Shown here in pieces: positions 11,376 to 21,895 of a stretch of 64,000 bases of DNA. Location of the stretch: the NCBI GenBank assembly GCA_015680685.1, contig MNCI01027262.1, positions 1 to 64,000 on the forward strand, in the 5' to 3' direction. This DNA is from Gnetum montanum. Its lineage: Eukaryota > Streptophyta > Gnetopsida > Gnetales > Gnetaceae. The notes beneath the pieces are model-generated. The model made no database searches and was not told where the DNA came from. It saw only the letters and a program-made list of their open reading frames with translations. The translations under genes were made by a program, and so were the position numbers. How positions within the stretch are numbered: position 1 is the first letter of the stretch; each line of letters begins with the position of its first letter.

Positions 11376-14300
11376 ATGGTGCCAAAGATCAAGGGTAAAC
11401 ATGTAAAATTGGAAAAGATTAATGAAGTGCAGGAGAGTTTGCAGCAGGTTTCATAGGCCAGGGTCAAAACTTGGGAGGTTACTCCACTTACCCGGTAAGT
11501 TGCCTTTCATCCTCATGCGCGATTATTATTTTTTGTTGTGGGATTGAAATTGTATCTATTTTGAAGATGTATATTATGTTGGGTGTCGATATTTTCTTAT
11601 GTGGGCTAAGCTATTGTAGTTTGTGATATTATCTTTATCATCGCTGTTAGAGATGGACCTTGCACTATTGCAAGGGTTTGGGTAACATTGGGTAATACTG
11701 TGCAAATATAATGTATAACTGGAAGAGTCTAAGTATTTTACCTATGTGTAGCATAATTAGGGTTCTATTTTTTCACCTGTAATGGTTACATGTTATGCTT
11801 GGATAATACATAGTGTTACTTTCATCACCATTGTTAGAAATAGACCTTGAACTATTGCAAAAGTTTGGGCAGTTTTGGCCATGCATCTCCAGCATAATAT
11901 GTAATTTTCTGGGATTCGAGAGAACCCTAGTATTTCATGGTTAATTTTTATGTCTAAATTTTTTGTCTAATATTAATGCATTTTATTGTAAAGGATTATG
12001 CTAAAGCTTGTCCTGATCATTTTCGACATCGTGGGTGTTCTGTGTTGCTTACATATTCCCATGGCCCATGTTCCTTCTCCTCATGCTCGTGTAAAGGAGC
12101 AAGCAGTTTGGTTCTAAAGAGGTGCACAGGAGTTTTTGTAGTTTTTCCTACATAATTTTAGTGTAATCATCTGGTCACATCTATCGGCCGAGACAGCCGC
12201 CATCATTCTGGAGACGCTATTGGTTGGGTCAATGCAAAGCAACTTAGCATTTCTGGTAGACAACGCAATCGATACTATGTGGGTGCAAGACCATGAATAG
12301 AGTTCCAAGGGTTTGAGGTTTTTTTCTTGGATCTGGGAGATGCCCAGGTTTAACTGTTATCATGCCTACAACACTTTGTTCATGGCTCATCATGTTACGA
12401 CTTACTTCTAGAATCCACTTGGCATTATGTATTATGTAGGCGGGTAAGTGTTTCCATGGCGTTATAATATGCTAACTATTATTTGAATTTATGTCAAGTA
12501 TAAATAGTTACCTACATTTTGTGGCATAGATTCTTCATCAATAAAGATGGTCTCTAGGGTGATAACAATACGTTGTCTGTGGCCGAAAGGACCATAAAAG
12601 AGTTTACTTCTATTAGCAATGTACGGGCCGGTGTCATGCGACAACTAGAATTTGAAATTTCACATTACCCTAATCAGTATGTCAAATTCTTCACTAAGTG
12701 TAAAAGACTCGGCTAGGTAGATAAGGAGTGGACTTTGGACCCTCCTCTCACCATCGCAGACGTGCAAGAGAAAATCCCTGCGTTTCCTTTGTCATTCAAA
12801 CACGGTAAATTATGTTATGGTTGTTGATTGTACAATATTACAGGCTAGAAAAAATGTATAAAATTATTTTATTTTTCTATATTGTCTTAACCATTGTTTT
12901 ATGCTCACAGTTAGGGAATCACGGGAGATCACGATTATGGCCTCCGGTTGTGAGGCAAGTAGTCTCTTCTTCTGTTATGGTGATAGATAGGAAACACAAT
13001 GCTGGCTCAGCCATAGCACAGCCCCGGTAGTTTTAACCAATAACCTTTAGGAAGCTAGACTGATGGACCTATTTTTAGCTATAACCCCCAATGTCACTGC
13101 GGGCGAAATGTTAACCCTAATTAACTCCTTCAGTGAAGAAGCTGAGCGTGTTTGCATATGCATGCGTAATGTGCGTGTCAGTTTTAACATTGATGCTCTG
13201 TTGTTTGCCAATCTCTTTGGCATTCCCTCTGATGGCCTTCCTATATAAGACAAGTCAAAGAGGAGTTCTAAGCACCAGCAGGAGATTGAGGAGTGGCTAG
13301 GCGTTAAGAAGGAAGTGAAGGGAATCATTGTTAATAAGATCCAATTGGAGGTGGCCCATACTATTTACCCCCTCTTTTGAGCTTGGGCCTTACCCAAGTC
13401 GCTCTCCTAGGGAAGAATCCTCACAATAGAGTAGGCTTAAATTATGCAAGAGGTCATGGAGGAGGGAACATAGTATAATTGGGCAAGCTATTTCGCTGAA
13501 GGCCTATGATCTGAAATGGTCAAGCTTCACAAGAAGCTTAAGTCCTATTTCAATGTGCATTTTGCCTTCTTCATAGCTTTTTTTTGGCATTTTTTTAAAT
13601 TTCTGGTAGTCCATAGGGATAGAGTCTGGGTGCAACAAGATCGCAACCAAATTTCCAAACCATGGATTTCCTAGGTTTTCGGCATCACCTAGTCGCAAGA
13701 TCCTCCTGAAGGAATCAGAGAGTTGTTTTCAGTAATGATCAAAAATCTCATGGAGCCTCCAACGCAGAGCCAAGATAGAGTGGTGGGGCGCTCCTTTCTT
13801 ACATTGGCAATGTGTCGAGGGGGAAGTGCCTGGTAGTTGAAATAGTGGATTCGTCAGTGCAACGAAAGAAACCTCATTTGGCTGAGGAGCCTACTGATCT
13901 AATAGGCACAAAGGAAATGTGCAGATCAAGTTTCAGAGGAATAATCCTCCAGTCGGTAAGTAGAGAAATGCATAAATGGTTATGCTACATATAGATTCTT
14001 TTGCATTGCATAGAATTTGTTGAAAATAAATGAAATCTTGTGCTTACTGACCATGTTTTTTGACAGAGAAAGGGAAGGTTGTGGAGTAGTTGATCCCTAA
14101 AATAGGGGCTATAGTTTTACGGCATGGAGGAGGGGCCCCAGTCTTGGAAGAGGAGGCCCTGGTCAATAAAGCAGATGGCATACAGGTTCCTGTGCATGAA
14201 GAAGAAATAGCAGTAGAGGATGCCAAAGTCCTTCTGACTAGAATGAAAAAAGGTAAGTAGTTTGTCACTTGGTAATTTTGACTTTCATCGAATGGTAAAA

Positions 14301-15740
14301 TTTACTCTACTACTTCTGGAGGTTTTGTTTTTAAGTCATCGTAATATCTTAGTTGCCTTTATGTCTAATCTATTAGGCATAGTAGGTAATCAGGATGTAC
14401 CCTTGTCGGTAATGTTGACTCAACGTTGGGGTGAATTTCCTAATAAATTTTCTTTTAATGAGGGCCTCATCATTGATATGATCAGTCGCTTAGAGTAAGT
14501 CGATCTTCGAGCTGGTATGCTACTATCATTATGTAGGGGTTGTTGGTGTTGTGGTATCACATTACTTGGTTGCGGCTAACCGCCATTTTTATTCTATAGG
14601 AGCTTTCCTTAGATGGGATCCCACAGAGCCTATTGACTTAGACATCACTGAACCCTCACTGGAAGTGACCGTCGTGCCATGCAACATTTATGATGAAATG
14701 CGTAAATGTGATTTATGCTCGACCCGCTTCTTATGGGAATGTCAAAACATTAATGAAGACCTCTAGAAGAGTCTATAGAAATCAGAGAAAGAGAAGGAGG
14801 CCCTAATTGATAGGGTTGGGGATTTGGCATCTCGGAATGAATTCCTCCAGGCTGAGGGAATGAATGATGGGGACTAGTAGATAGTCGTTGTTGACTACAC
14901 TCGTTATTGGACATCCATGAGCTGATCAAGCAATGGATGCTAATGGCTGTCCTAGCTTACAGTAACCAAGACTAGAAGGAATTTAGCGCTAGGGTCCAAG
15001 CATGGAGGTAGACACAAAAGGACCACAAACATGTATATAAGTGAGAAAGTGCTACCTACAGCCAACATTACAGGGATTCTTCTATTGAAGCGCAATCCCT
15101 TCGGCTATTCCTCGACGTCATCGATGCTTCTGAAGCATATGAAAAATTTTAGGAGCAAGTGACAGTAAGTGCCTCCCTAGAGAGAGAAATGACTCTTCCT
15201 GGTGGGGAGACTACTGTTCCTTCCTTCTTCCTTGAACCACCCTGATGGACTCCTGTGGAGAAGGGGAAGGTTAAGGCTGAAACTAATCTAGGAGATGGGT
15301 TTTGGTCTGAGCTTACTAAGGATGAAATCATGCAATGTCTATGGGTTGGCTTAGATCAAATTCCTTTTGCTACTAATGCAGGACCATCACAGGTAAATCG
15401 TAGGACTATTGTATCTTTGTTATAGATAGTTTTGATGATGATTCTAACATGCATGTCATGTCAAATCGTAGGAACGACATGAGGAGGATCCTCAGGAGGA
15501 TGAGCATAATTGAGATGATGGTCCTTGCGAAGAGGGTTTTCACGAGGCATAGCGTAATGAATATGGTCAAATCTATGGTAAGAAATCCTGTGAGGAAGAA
15601 CCTCATAGAGAGGACTGCCCTCAAGAAGAGTCATCACATGAAAAGGGTGGTCCCTACGAATATGATTTCCTTGAAGTAGAGGTGGAGTTGGATGACAGGG
15701 GTGATAGTGGCAATAAGAGAGATATGTAGCGTGGTTATAT
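11376..15740 (+). pseudogene. antisense, intron-containing gene of the Tat-like element (E1); function unknown
   Basis: This gene runs opposite to gag-pol and lies between protease and RT. I do not recognise its family. The likely start is ATG 11376 (MVPKIKGKHVKLEKINE), ending at donor gtaagt 11495. Later exon pieces include VIIWSHLSAETAAIILETLL at about 12160-12220, then LSVAERTIKEF and CKRLG.VDKEWTLDPPL (12540-12750). The next pieces are ITPNVTAGEMLTLINSFSEE (13080-13140) with LFANLFGIPSDGLPI (13205-13248), and FLRWDPTEPI with YDEMRKCDLCSTRFLWECQN (14605-14755). Donor-like sites gtaagt occur at 11495, 13957 and 14252, and acceptor-like cag/tag before 12930, 14068 and 14600. E2 carries a clear homologue on its own antisense strand (28500-31700) with the same block order, so it belongs to the element. 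In-frame stops show decay. Confidence 0.75.
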
Positions 15741-15864
15741 TAGCCATGATTTTATTGTAATGAAGTGGAGTAAAAGACAATGTTTTCATCAACATATTCA
15801 ATGCAAATTTTTTTGGGTTTAGTGTTCTTTTTTTGTATGCGTAAAGCATAAATCAAATCACTAA

Positions 15865-16175
15865 TTTTAGGCCATAATTGGCCATAACTAGTTTAATCTT
15901 GAAGTGTAAATAAAATTGCTAGTTTAAGGCCATTGCGAGCCATTAACTAGTTCAACCATAAAACGTAAATGAAATTGCTAGTTTAAGGCCATTGTGGGCC
16001 ATTAATAGTTTAAGGTCATTTTAGGCCATTTCGGTCTAGGTAGGCGTAAAGGGTTAGATCACATTTGCTAGTTTTAGGCTGTAGCGGGCCACAACTAGTT
16101 TAAGGCCATTTCCTGCCATTGCTAGTTTTAGGCCATTTTAGGCCATTGCTAGTTTTAGGCCATTTTAGGCGTACA
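15865..16175 (-). repeat. GGCC-N6-GGCC repeat array between antisense gene and protease (E1)
   Basis: About ten irregular units combine GCTAGTTTTA (or ctagtttaag) with GGCC-N6-GGCC, for example 'ggccataattggcc' near 15870 and 'ggccattttaggcc' near 16110-16150. The two gene ends (antisense gene from the left, protease from the right) converge on it. E2 has the counterpart at 28055-28335 with more regular units of about 28 bp. Confidence 0.85.
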
Positions 16176-16248
16176 GAGAGAACATAAACTACATAATAGT
16201 TAAAAAATGTGGGTTAACATAATAGGTCACGCTAGCATTGTTTCTTTG

Positions 16249-17090
16249 TTATCTCCGTAGTTGTTTCATAATTGCTTTTAGATTTGGCAACACGTAAGGA
16301 TGGAGAGGTTTATTACTTTGTTCCCTCATGCCACCATCTTCCTTATGGAATGGTAGTTCGACCCAAATCAAGCTATCATCAGCCATTTTTTTGGCCTGTT
16401 CAAGTATTGGGATAGGAGACTGGTCTTTAGGGATTTCGATTTCCAAACCCTATTCCGTTTCTATGTTTTTAATAGCCTGAGGGATCATTTTATCATCATG
16501 GATGATCACTTCCACTCCTGCATAGGTCAAATGGATTTCCTGATGGATGGGTAATGAAACTGCCCTCAGTTGAGCTAACCAAGACCTCCCTAAGATCAAG
16601 TTGAAACCAGGCATCTCCTTAATGACAATAAACATTGCATCTATGGGGAATTGATTCCCCACCACAAAGTTGATGTGCACTGTTCCTTTGACTTGCACTC
16701 ATGTGGGACTGATTTGGCCTATCAGGCCTAGCTTATCCACTATGGAGTATGGAATGACATTGGCAGCTGCCCCATCATCTAGATGTACTTTTTAGATTTA
16801 GTATTGGCCAACCCGGATGGTGATGAACATGGACATTGTTGTCACCTGACCCTTCTCTGGGTCATCCTTAATGGATTCATCATGAAAAATCATTAGGGAA
16901 GTTTGAGGGTTTCTAGCGGCGAGGGGAAGCATGATGGAGTCAATTTCTTCTTCATCCACTGGCAAGCTCTCATCCACAGGTATGGATGTTAGCATGTGAA
17001 CCATGGTTTCACGATGTTTCTATGATGTCATCAGTAAGTCATAGAGGCTCAACATTGTATTTTTCTATTTTAGAGCCTGTTTAACCTGCG
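16249..17090 (-). pseudogene. aspartic protease and flanking region (E1)
   Basis: On the minus strand 16450-16698 encodes VKGTVHINFVVGNQFP, then FIVIKEMPGFNLILGRSWLA and LRAVSLPIHQEIHLTYAG, the second half of a Tat-type retropepsin (ILGR with the following Trp-Leu). The E2 counterpart is at 27437-27682. The N-terminal half with the DxG active site should lie near 16700-16800. There the region 'ATNVIPYSIVDKLGL' can be read at about 16715-16775, preceded by DDGA. Upstream at 16798-17004 is an acidic, Asp/Glu-rich linker (ESLPVDEEEID). Stops interrupt the frame. Confidence 0.8.
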
Positions 17091-17795
17091 TAAAAGTGTC
17101 GAGGAGATCGCGTCCATGGTTTGGTTGTTTATCATCCTTCTCTTCTTCCATTCACCCCAAGAGACAAATTTCTTAGGGAATAATGGCTTCTGGCTGAGAG
17201 TTTCATTTTCTTGGACTAGGAGGAGATGGTTGCGTCTGCGTAGTATTTTTTTCGTTAGAGGGCAAGGACAAGGGCGCCGAGGCGAGAGGTATAAGTTTTG
17301 GAAACCCCAGCGTGATTCGCTTCTTGGCCACACCAGTCATCATATATCCTTCTCCTTTCTTATTAGATTTTGATTGGGGTGTTGACTTCAAAACTTGCCC
17401 CTACGTAGCAGGGGAAACTAATGGTTTTGACACCTTGATGATAAAGGGTGCCTTAGGCGTGGGCATGGGTTGGGTTGCGGCTTTACCAATAGTAGGCTGT
17501 TGAGCGATGGTATAAGAAGGGACTTAGAGAATAAAAGGTTGTCTCGGAGCCACATTTGTCAATGTTAACAGACCTACTGTATGAGGTGGGCGAGGGGGCA
17601 TATGTAACACAAAGGGCTGCTTTGGCTATACCTGGACATCGTCCTCTATACCTACCACATTGATAGTGTACCCTACGTTTTTGCATTTAACAGGTCTTGG
17701 TACACATGCATGGCTTGGTTTTTTGGATGGGCCAGACTATTGCTATCTAAGATCAGTTTACCTTGATTAATCATGTGTTGAATGTTATTTTTCAA
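17090..17795 (-). pseudogene. gag-protease linker region (E1)
   Basis: The low-complexity, Pro/Ser/Lys-rich minus-strand reading here includes PSPRKRNHLLL-like and PLSLPSNEKNTTQ stretches. It connects the gag zinc-knuckle end to the protease. E2 has the equivalent at 26500-27290 (PQASIPMPPISKTMLPFPLT). No catalytic domain is expected in it. Confidence 0.55.
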
Positions 17796-19400
17796 TGCCT
17801 AGCAGTAATCTGTATCATGACCACACAGCTGATGGTAGTCACAAAAACGGTCTAGCCTGAAGTACTTGGGGACTGGCGGTTCATTAGGTAGGGCCAAGGA
17901 AGGGTTCTTGAGTAGCTCACAATGGCTTTTGTGGTGATTCAAAGCTTCCTCATGCACTGCCTTGTGTTGGATATGGCCAGTTCCCAGTAGTTGCTTCAGA
18001 CGTTTTGAAGGCTTTACAGGCAGGGCCATGTACTTTAAGTGATCTTTACGCTCAAAATTTGGCTTTGGCTATGAGGGTGCCTCAGGGGTAGGTGTTTCTT
18101 GGTTAGTACCACTTGAGCTAGTTGGGGGCTCAACAGGCACCATAGGTGCCCTTTTGTTGTTGTTCTTCTTCTTAGTACCTTTAGCTAAAGCAGCTACTAT
18201 CGTTGTCGCAGCCTTGCCTTTGTCCTTACCCTTGTTATGGGTGTTTTTATAGACCACATACATCGGGTCTTTGCTAGCCTTCACCACATCTTGAATGCTC
18301 TTAGTCTAAGTGAAGGCTTAGCTAAGGGAGTGAGGAGCAAGGTAATACAACTTAGACTTAATGAAGTCATTAACTACCCTCTTGAAGATGGCTAACAGAT
18401 GAGCCTCCGCGATGGATTCGCAAATTTCATTCAAGGTTGCACTCCAACGTTGTATGAAATTTTGGATTGGCTCGAGCAGATCTTGTTTGACTCCCATAAG
18501 TTGATCCAATGTGACCTCTATTTTCAAATTATTTTTGAAATGCATCACAAATTGAGTTAGCATCTCTTCCAAGGTTCAGGTGGAAGAGCATGGAAGTGCA
18601 CAATACCAGTCTAAAGCTTTACCCGTTAAGGACATAGCAAAGACATGGATTATGGTATGTGGCCATTGTTGCAATAATAAGAACTCTGACCTGAAGGTGA
18701 CCAGGTGGGCATTGGAATCGCCTTTCCCATTGTATTTTGTAAAATGGGGAAGTGGCATCCTAGGAGACAATGACAAAATAGGGACTGTTGGGCTAATAGG
18801 ATCATCATGGTAGAAATCCATGACTTGTATTGTGTCAGAACAAACAACCTTTATGCGCTTAACCTCTTCAGTAAGGATCTAAATAAGTTGGAAGGCTTGG
18901 TCCAGACCCGTGGATGGAGTAGTTGGTTGTGGAGTAGTAGGATGAGCCACACTTTGTGACAAGATTGGGGTAGTAGCATGACCTGTGAACGATGTAGTTG
19001 GAACTACCCCTGCAGGTGGTACCACCTACATCATCCACCACTTGGCAGGTGGTGCCAGCAGGGCTACAGTGGTGGATCATGCCACAGGGTATGCTATTTG
19101 CATAGTCGGTGGCACAGGCAATGACCCTGTAGTTGGATTCACAGCCTGCTGGACTTGATGCAGATGGTAAGACATATATGTAGGTTGTGCTATGAGGGAT
19201 GATGTATTTGGTGCCCACCTTGCAATAGTGGCAAGTTCTGTCATGTGAACTGGGATGAATGTAGGAACTGCATGTAATTGGAAAATGGGCACTGTATTCA
19301 CATACAGTGTTGTAGGTGTAGGTATGTGATGGGATGGATCAACCAATTGTGATTGTGGAGGAACAGTCTGTAAAGAAATAGTACCTAGGAGGGTAGCTGG
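17795..19400 (-). pseudogene. gag (Tat-like), stop-interrupted
   Basis: Gag packages element RNA. The capsid-like retrotrans_gag domain is at 18318-18821: MPLPHFTKYNGKGDSNAHL, MSLTGKALDWYCALP, then LTQFVMHFKNNLKIEVTLDQ, FIQRWSATLNEICESIAEAH and FIKSKLYYLAPHSLS. Before it (18870-19346) is a Pro/Thr/His-rich N-terminal part with no domain. After it is a Lys-rich linker (18070-18290) and a zinc-knuckle-like FCDYHQLCGHDTDYC at 17801-17845. E2 matches block by block (25300-26400). Single stops and frameshifts separate the pieces. Confidence 0.87.
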
Positions 19401-20193
19401 AGAGAAAAGATGTCATTGAGATGCATGCGCCACACGATCGGAAGTAGTTAATGATAATAACATAGTGATCATAAATAGTGGATTTATGCAGGATGTTGTG
19501 GAGGGAGGAGCCACGACAAAGCTATCGTGACTACCTCCGTCAGAGTGGGCATCTAAATCTTGCTACCCATCATGAGACTCTTCATTGCGGAACATCTTTT
19601 CCTGTTGTTGCAAAAATTCCCTGGCCATTAATAGTTGGTCTAGGATCCACTATTTCTAATCTATTAGATGTATAGAAACGTTAGATGAAGGAATGAATTC
19701 CTTCCTATTATAGTAGAGGAACTCGTATTCACGTTTCTCTTTGAGTTCCTAGGGATACATTAGTAAGTTCACTACAAGTTTAGCGTAGAGGAAATTATAA
19801 TGTTCCCTATGTTGAGCATGTCCCTTAGGCTCTTTTTTTTGGAGCCTGAGGGATCACCATGGTCATACCAGACTGGTTGGTGACTCGACCACAGGAGGCG
19901 TAATTTGCAGGGTCCAAGGATTCTCGAGATTAGCGGTGTCAACGATGATCGTTGGTACAACCATTCTCTGCATAGCTCAAGAGTAATGACAACAAGGATA
20001 GAAATCACAAAGGCAAAGGCAAGGTAAGGCTAAGATGGGCTTTCTACCCTGCAGGATTCCAGGTGAATCATTGAAGCAACTGATCTGCACCACACGATCT
20101 CATAAACCACCACAAAAGTATTACGTTTATGTCGATTGACAATGGGTACAAACAGCTTACAGGATTACCCATGAAATGAGGATCAAAGGTTTA
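19401..20193 (-). other. E1 leader / N-terminal gag region
   Basis: This stretch lies between PBS and the recognisable gag. By position it should hold the 5' untranslated leader and gag start. In E2 the gag ATG is about 450 bp after the PBS. Only scattered similarity to E2 is visible and I cannot place the start codon. Confidence 0.5.
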
Positions 20194-20212
20194 GGCCCTC
20201 CTTCTAGTGCCA
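20194..20212 (-). other. Primer-binding site of E1
   Basis: On the minus strand the sequence TGGCACTAGAAGGAGGGCC begins six bases after the 5' LTR end (TTACA). E2 has TGGCCCTAGAAGGAGGGCC at the same place. It begins with the TGG expected for pairing with a tRNA 3' CCA. I do not assign the tRNA. Confidence 0.85.
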
Positions 20213-20218
20213 GAAAAA

Positions 20219-21396
20219 TGTAACAATGAAAAATGTCAGTTGCTAGAAACACCGAGGGGATTCTCATGTACACAATTTTAACCCCAGATCCACACGAGGG
20301 CCATGTTGGAGAAATGAATCCAAGGTGCCCTAAACGGTCTGGTCGATCAGACAGGGACTTACTTAATCAGTAGACTTGTCAATGATTGTACGAAAAGGTG
20401 ATAATTTGATAAGAAAATATGTTTTCTATTTATGAGAAAATGAGATCTATTACAAGATTGGATCTTGAAGATAATGAAGGCGATGTAAACTATGCAAAAT
20501 GATCGTAAAATTCAATGTAAACAAGGCACAGCAAAGTGGATCTGAAATATGCATGATCCCAAGATCCAAGATCCACCTTATAAATAAAAAGAAAGTGAAG
20601 AATACAATGAGGTTTACAAGAAGACATCGGTTTGGATGAAGTATCTATCACCAATGAGAAGCTACTTAGAGATTAAATAAGAAAAGGTCAATCTACCTTG
20701 TTCACTAGCGAAATCTGGGAGCAAGGGAGTCAGGCTCAAAGCAAAGTGCTTGCTAGCCTGGAATCTCTAGCCAAGAGCTTCTCTCTATCACCATTGGTAT
20801 TCTTGTATTGCCAATTCTTTCTTTTCATCTCACCAATCTCTGTTAGGACCGTAAAAAAAATGACAACAGCTGCCAACTTTCTTGCTCTAGAATTGCTAAA
20901 CTTACTAACCTGCCAACTTGCCAACTTGCCAACCCTTTGAGCATTGTTTGCTAGGGTATTTATAAGATTAGGATTAGGAGGAGAATGTGGTTTAAATGAT
21001 GCATGTCCCAGACCCACACAATACCATTGACTTGATGCGCGATCACTAAAGCTTGCCACATGATGCTACACTATGCTCTGAAACGTAGCGTAGTGTAATG
21101 TGCCCTTATCTTTAGTGCTGCAAACTGTCTTATGATTATGCTACATTATTCCACATTACGCTGCATAGCATAATTCAGCGTAACATGCCGAACCTTCAAA
21201 ATTAAATTATTGTCGATGTACATCCTTTATTTCTGTTCATACTTTTTGGGGTCTATTACGCTGCACTACGTAATGTGGCGTAACAGGCCCTTAGCCAAAA
21301 AGAAAACTTGTTGAGATGTGCAAAATATTGCAAATCCTTGCCTAAACCTTGGGATTTGGCTAAACCCTTTAGATCATGCAATTTCATGGTGTTTCA
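20219..21396 (-). repeat. 5' LTR of E1
   Basis: Partner of 4570-5709. On the minus strand it starts TGAAACACC at 21396 and ends TTACA at 20219. A minus-strand TATAAATA box lies at 20957-20964. The U3 part again carries TACGCT/AGCGTA words around 21085-21190. It has diverged clearly from its partner at many transitions and small indels, so the insertion is not recent. Confidence 0.93.
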
Positions 21397-21401
21397 GGCA
21401 A

Positions 21402-21435
21402 CACTCTTTGAAAACACATTTTAAGAGACTATTGT
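21402..21435 (+). repeat. Piece 2 of old repeat A between E1 and E4
   Basis: The 34 bases reading 'cactctttgaaaacacattt' and 'taagagactattgt' match 51353-51384. The last five, ATTGT (21431-21435), are the left target-site duplication of E4. The right copy is ATTGC at 47077-47081. Confidence 0.75.
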
Positions 21436-21719
21436 TGTGACACCCCATTCTCAAATGTCATGGCAAATGTCAAATATATGTAACATTCAACATTATGCGT
21501 AAAGGAAATAATAGGAAAAATGCAAAAGGAGAAAGAAAAAATTCTTTATTGATATGGAATAGTGTATCTAGATCATGCTCTGAGAGTGTTCCTTAAACCT
21601 CCTTTGACATCTCTCTCTTAAAGGAAATCTAGCACTTCCACCATAATTAGGCCTATAATTAGCTAGAAGGGATGGCCAATCCACTTCCTATCTTGCTTCA
21701 CTTGACTACTGTGACTTAC
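21436..21719 (-). repeat. Truncated 3' LTR of E4
   Basis: It matches 46505-46845 in order: 'tgtgacaccccattct', 'aaatgtcaaatatatgtaa', 'attcaacattatgcgtaaag', 'tttattgatatgg', 'agatcatgctctgagagtgt' and 'ggccaatccacttcctatc'. The other 230 bp of the right-hand LTR (46846-47076) have no match here. The stop codon of the CCR4-like frame (21720-21722) takes their place. The LTR is therefore missing its 5' (U3) part. Confidence 0.75.
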
Positions 21720-21895
21720 CTATATCAACTTATGAACTGAAGGAAGTAATTGTAATTCTACCATAAGTGGTATATGATCAGATGGTCTTATTTAATATGG
21801 CAAGACTTGATCTTGATTCTTCTCCACTTCTTCTTTAGAAATTAACTCTAGTAATATGGTAATTTGGAAGAATTGGATATCATACCAAATATAAT
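21720..21895 (-). pseudogene. CCR4-like exonuclease, C-terminal segment (E4 cargo, part 3 of 3)
   Basis: This continues the frame broken by E2. It reads IWYDIQFFQITILLELI, then SKEEVEKNQDQVLPY, a stop, then IRPSDHIPLMVELQLLPSV. In the endonuclease/exonuclease/phosphatase (EEP) fold the C-terminal Ser-Asp-His (21774-21782) supplies catalytic Asp and His. The text before it matches the family pattern TLDYIFY...LLELP. The frame ends at TAG 21720-21722, directly against the LTR remnant. Joined with 35863-36059 it restores Asp-Tyr-Ile across the E2 insertion point, which fixes the E2 boundary within one or two bases. Confidence 0.85.

Larger units (their letters stand above)
4570..21396 (-). mobile_element. 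E1: complete Tat-like Ty3/gypsy LTR retrotransposon with antisense internal gene
   Basis: Two related LTRs (4570-5709 and 20219-21396) bound the element, both TG...CA. A perfect 5-bp duplication, GGCAA, flanks it at 4565-4569 and 21397-21401. Reading on the minus strand the order is 5' LTR, PBS, leader, gag, protease, GGCC-type repeat array, an oppositely oriented intron-containing gene, reverse transcriptase, RNase H, a second RNase H, integrase, GTC/GAC hairpin array, PPT and 3' LTR. The second RNase H and the long non-coding blocks fit the Tat lineage. Many stop codons and frameshifts show that it is an old copy. E2 is a diverged relative with the same order in the opposite orientation. 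Confidence 0.93.

Noticed and set aside
21420-21730. 21436-21719 as a solo LTR unrelated to the CCR4-like gene
   Set aside because: The duplication ATTGT/ATTGC, the matching segment at 46505 with an inward PBS, and the empty-site paralogue all tie the two ends together.
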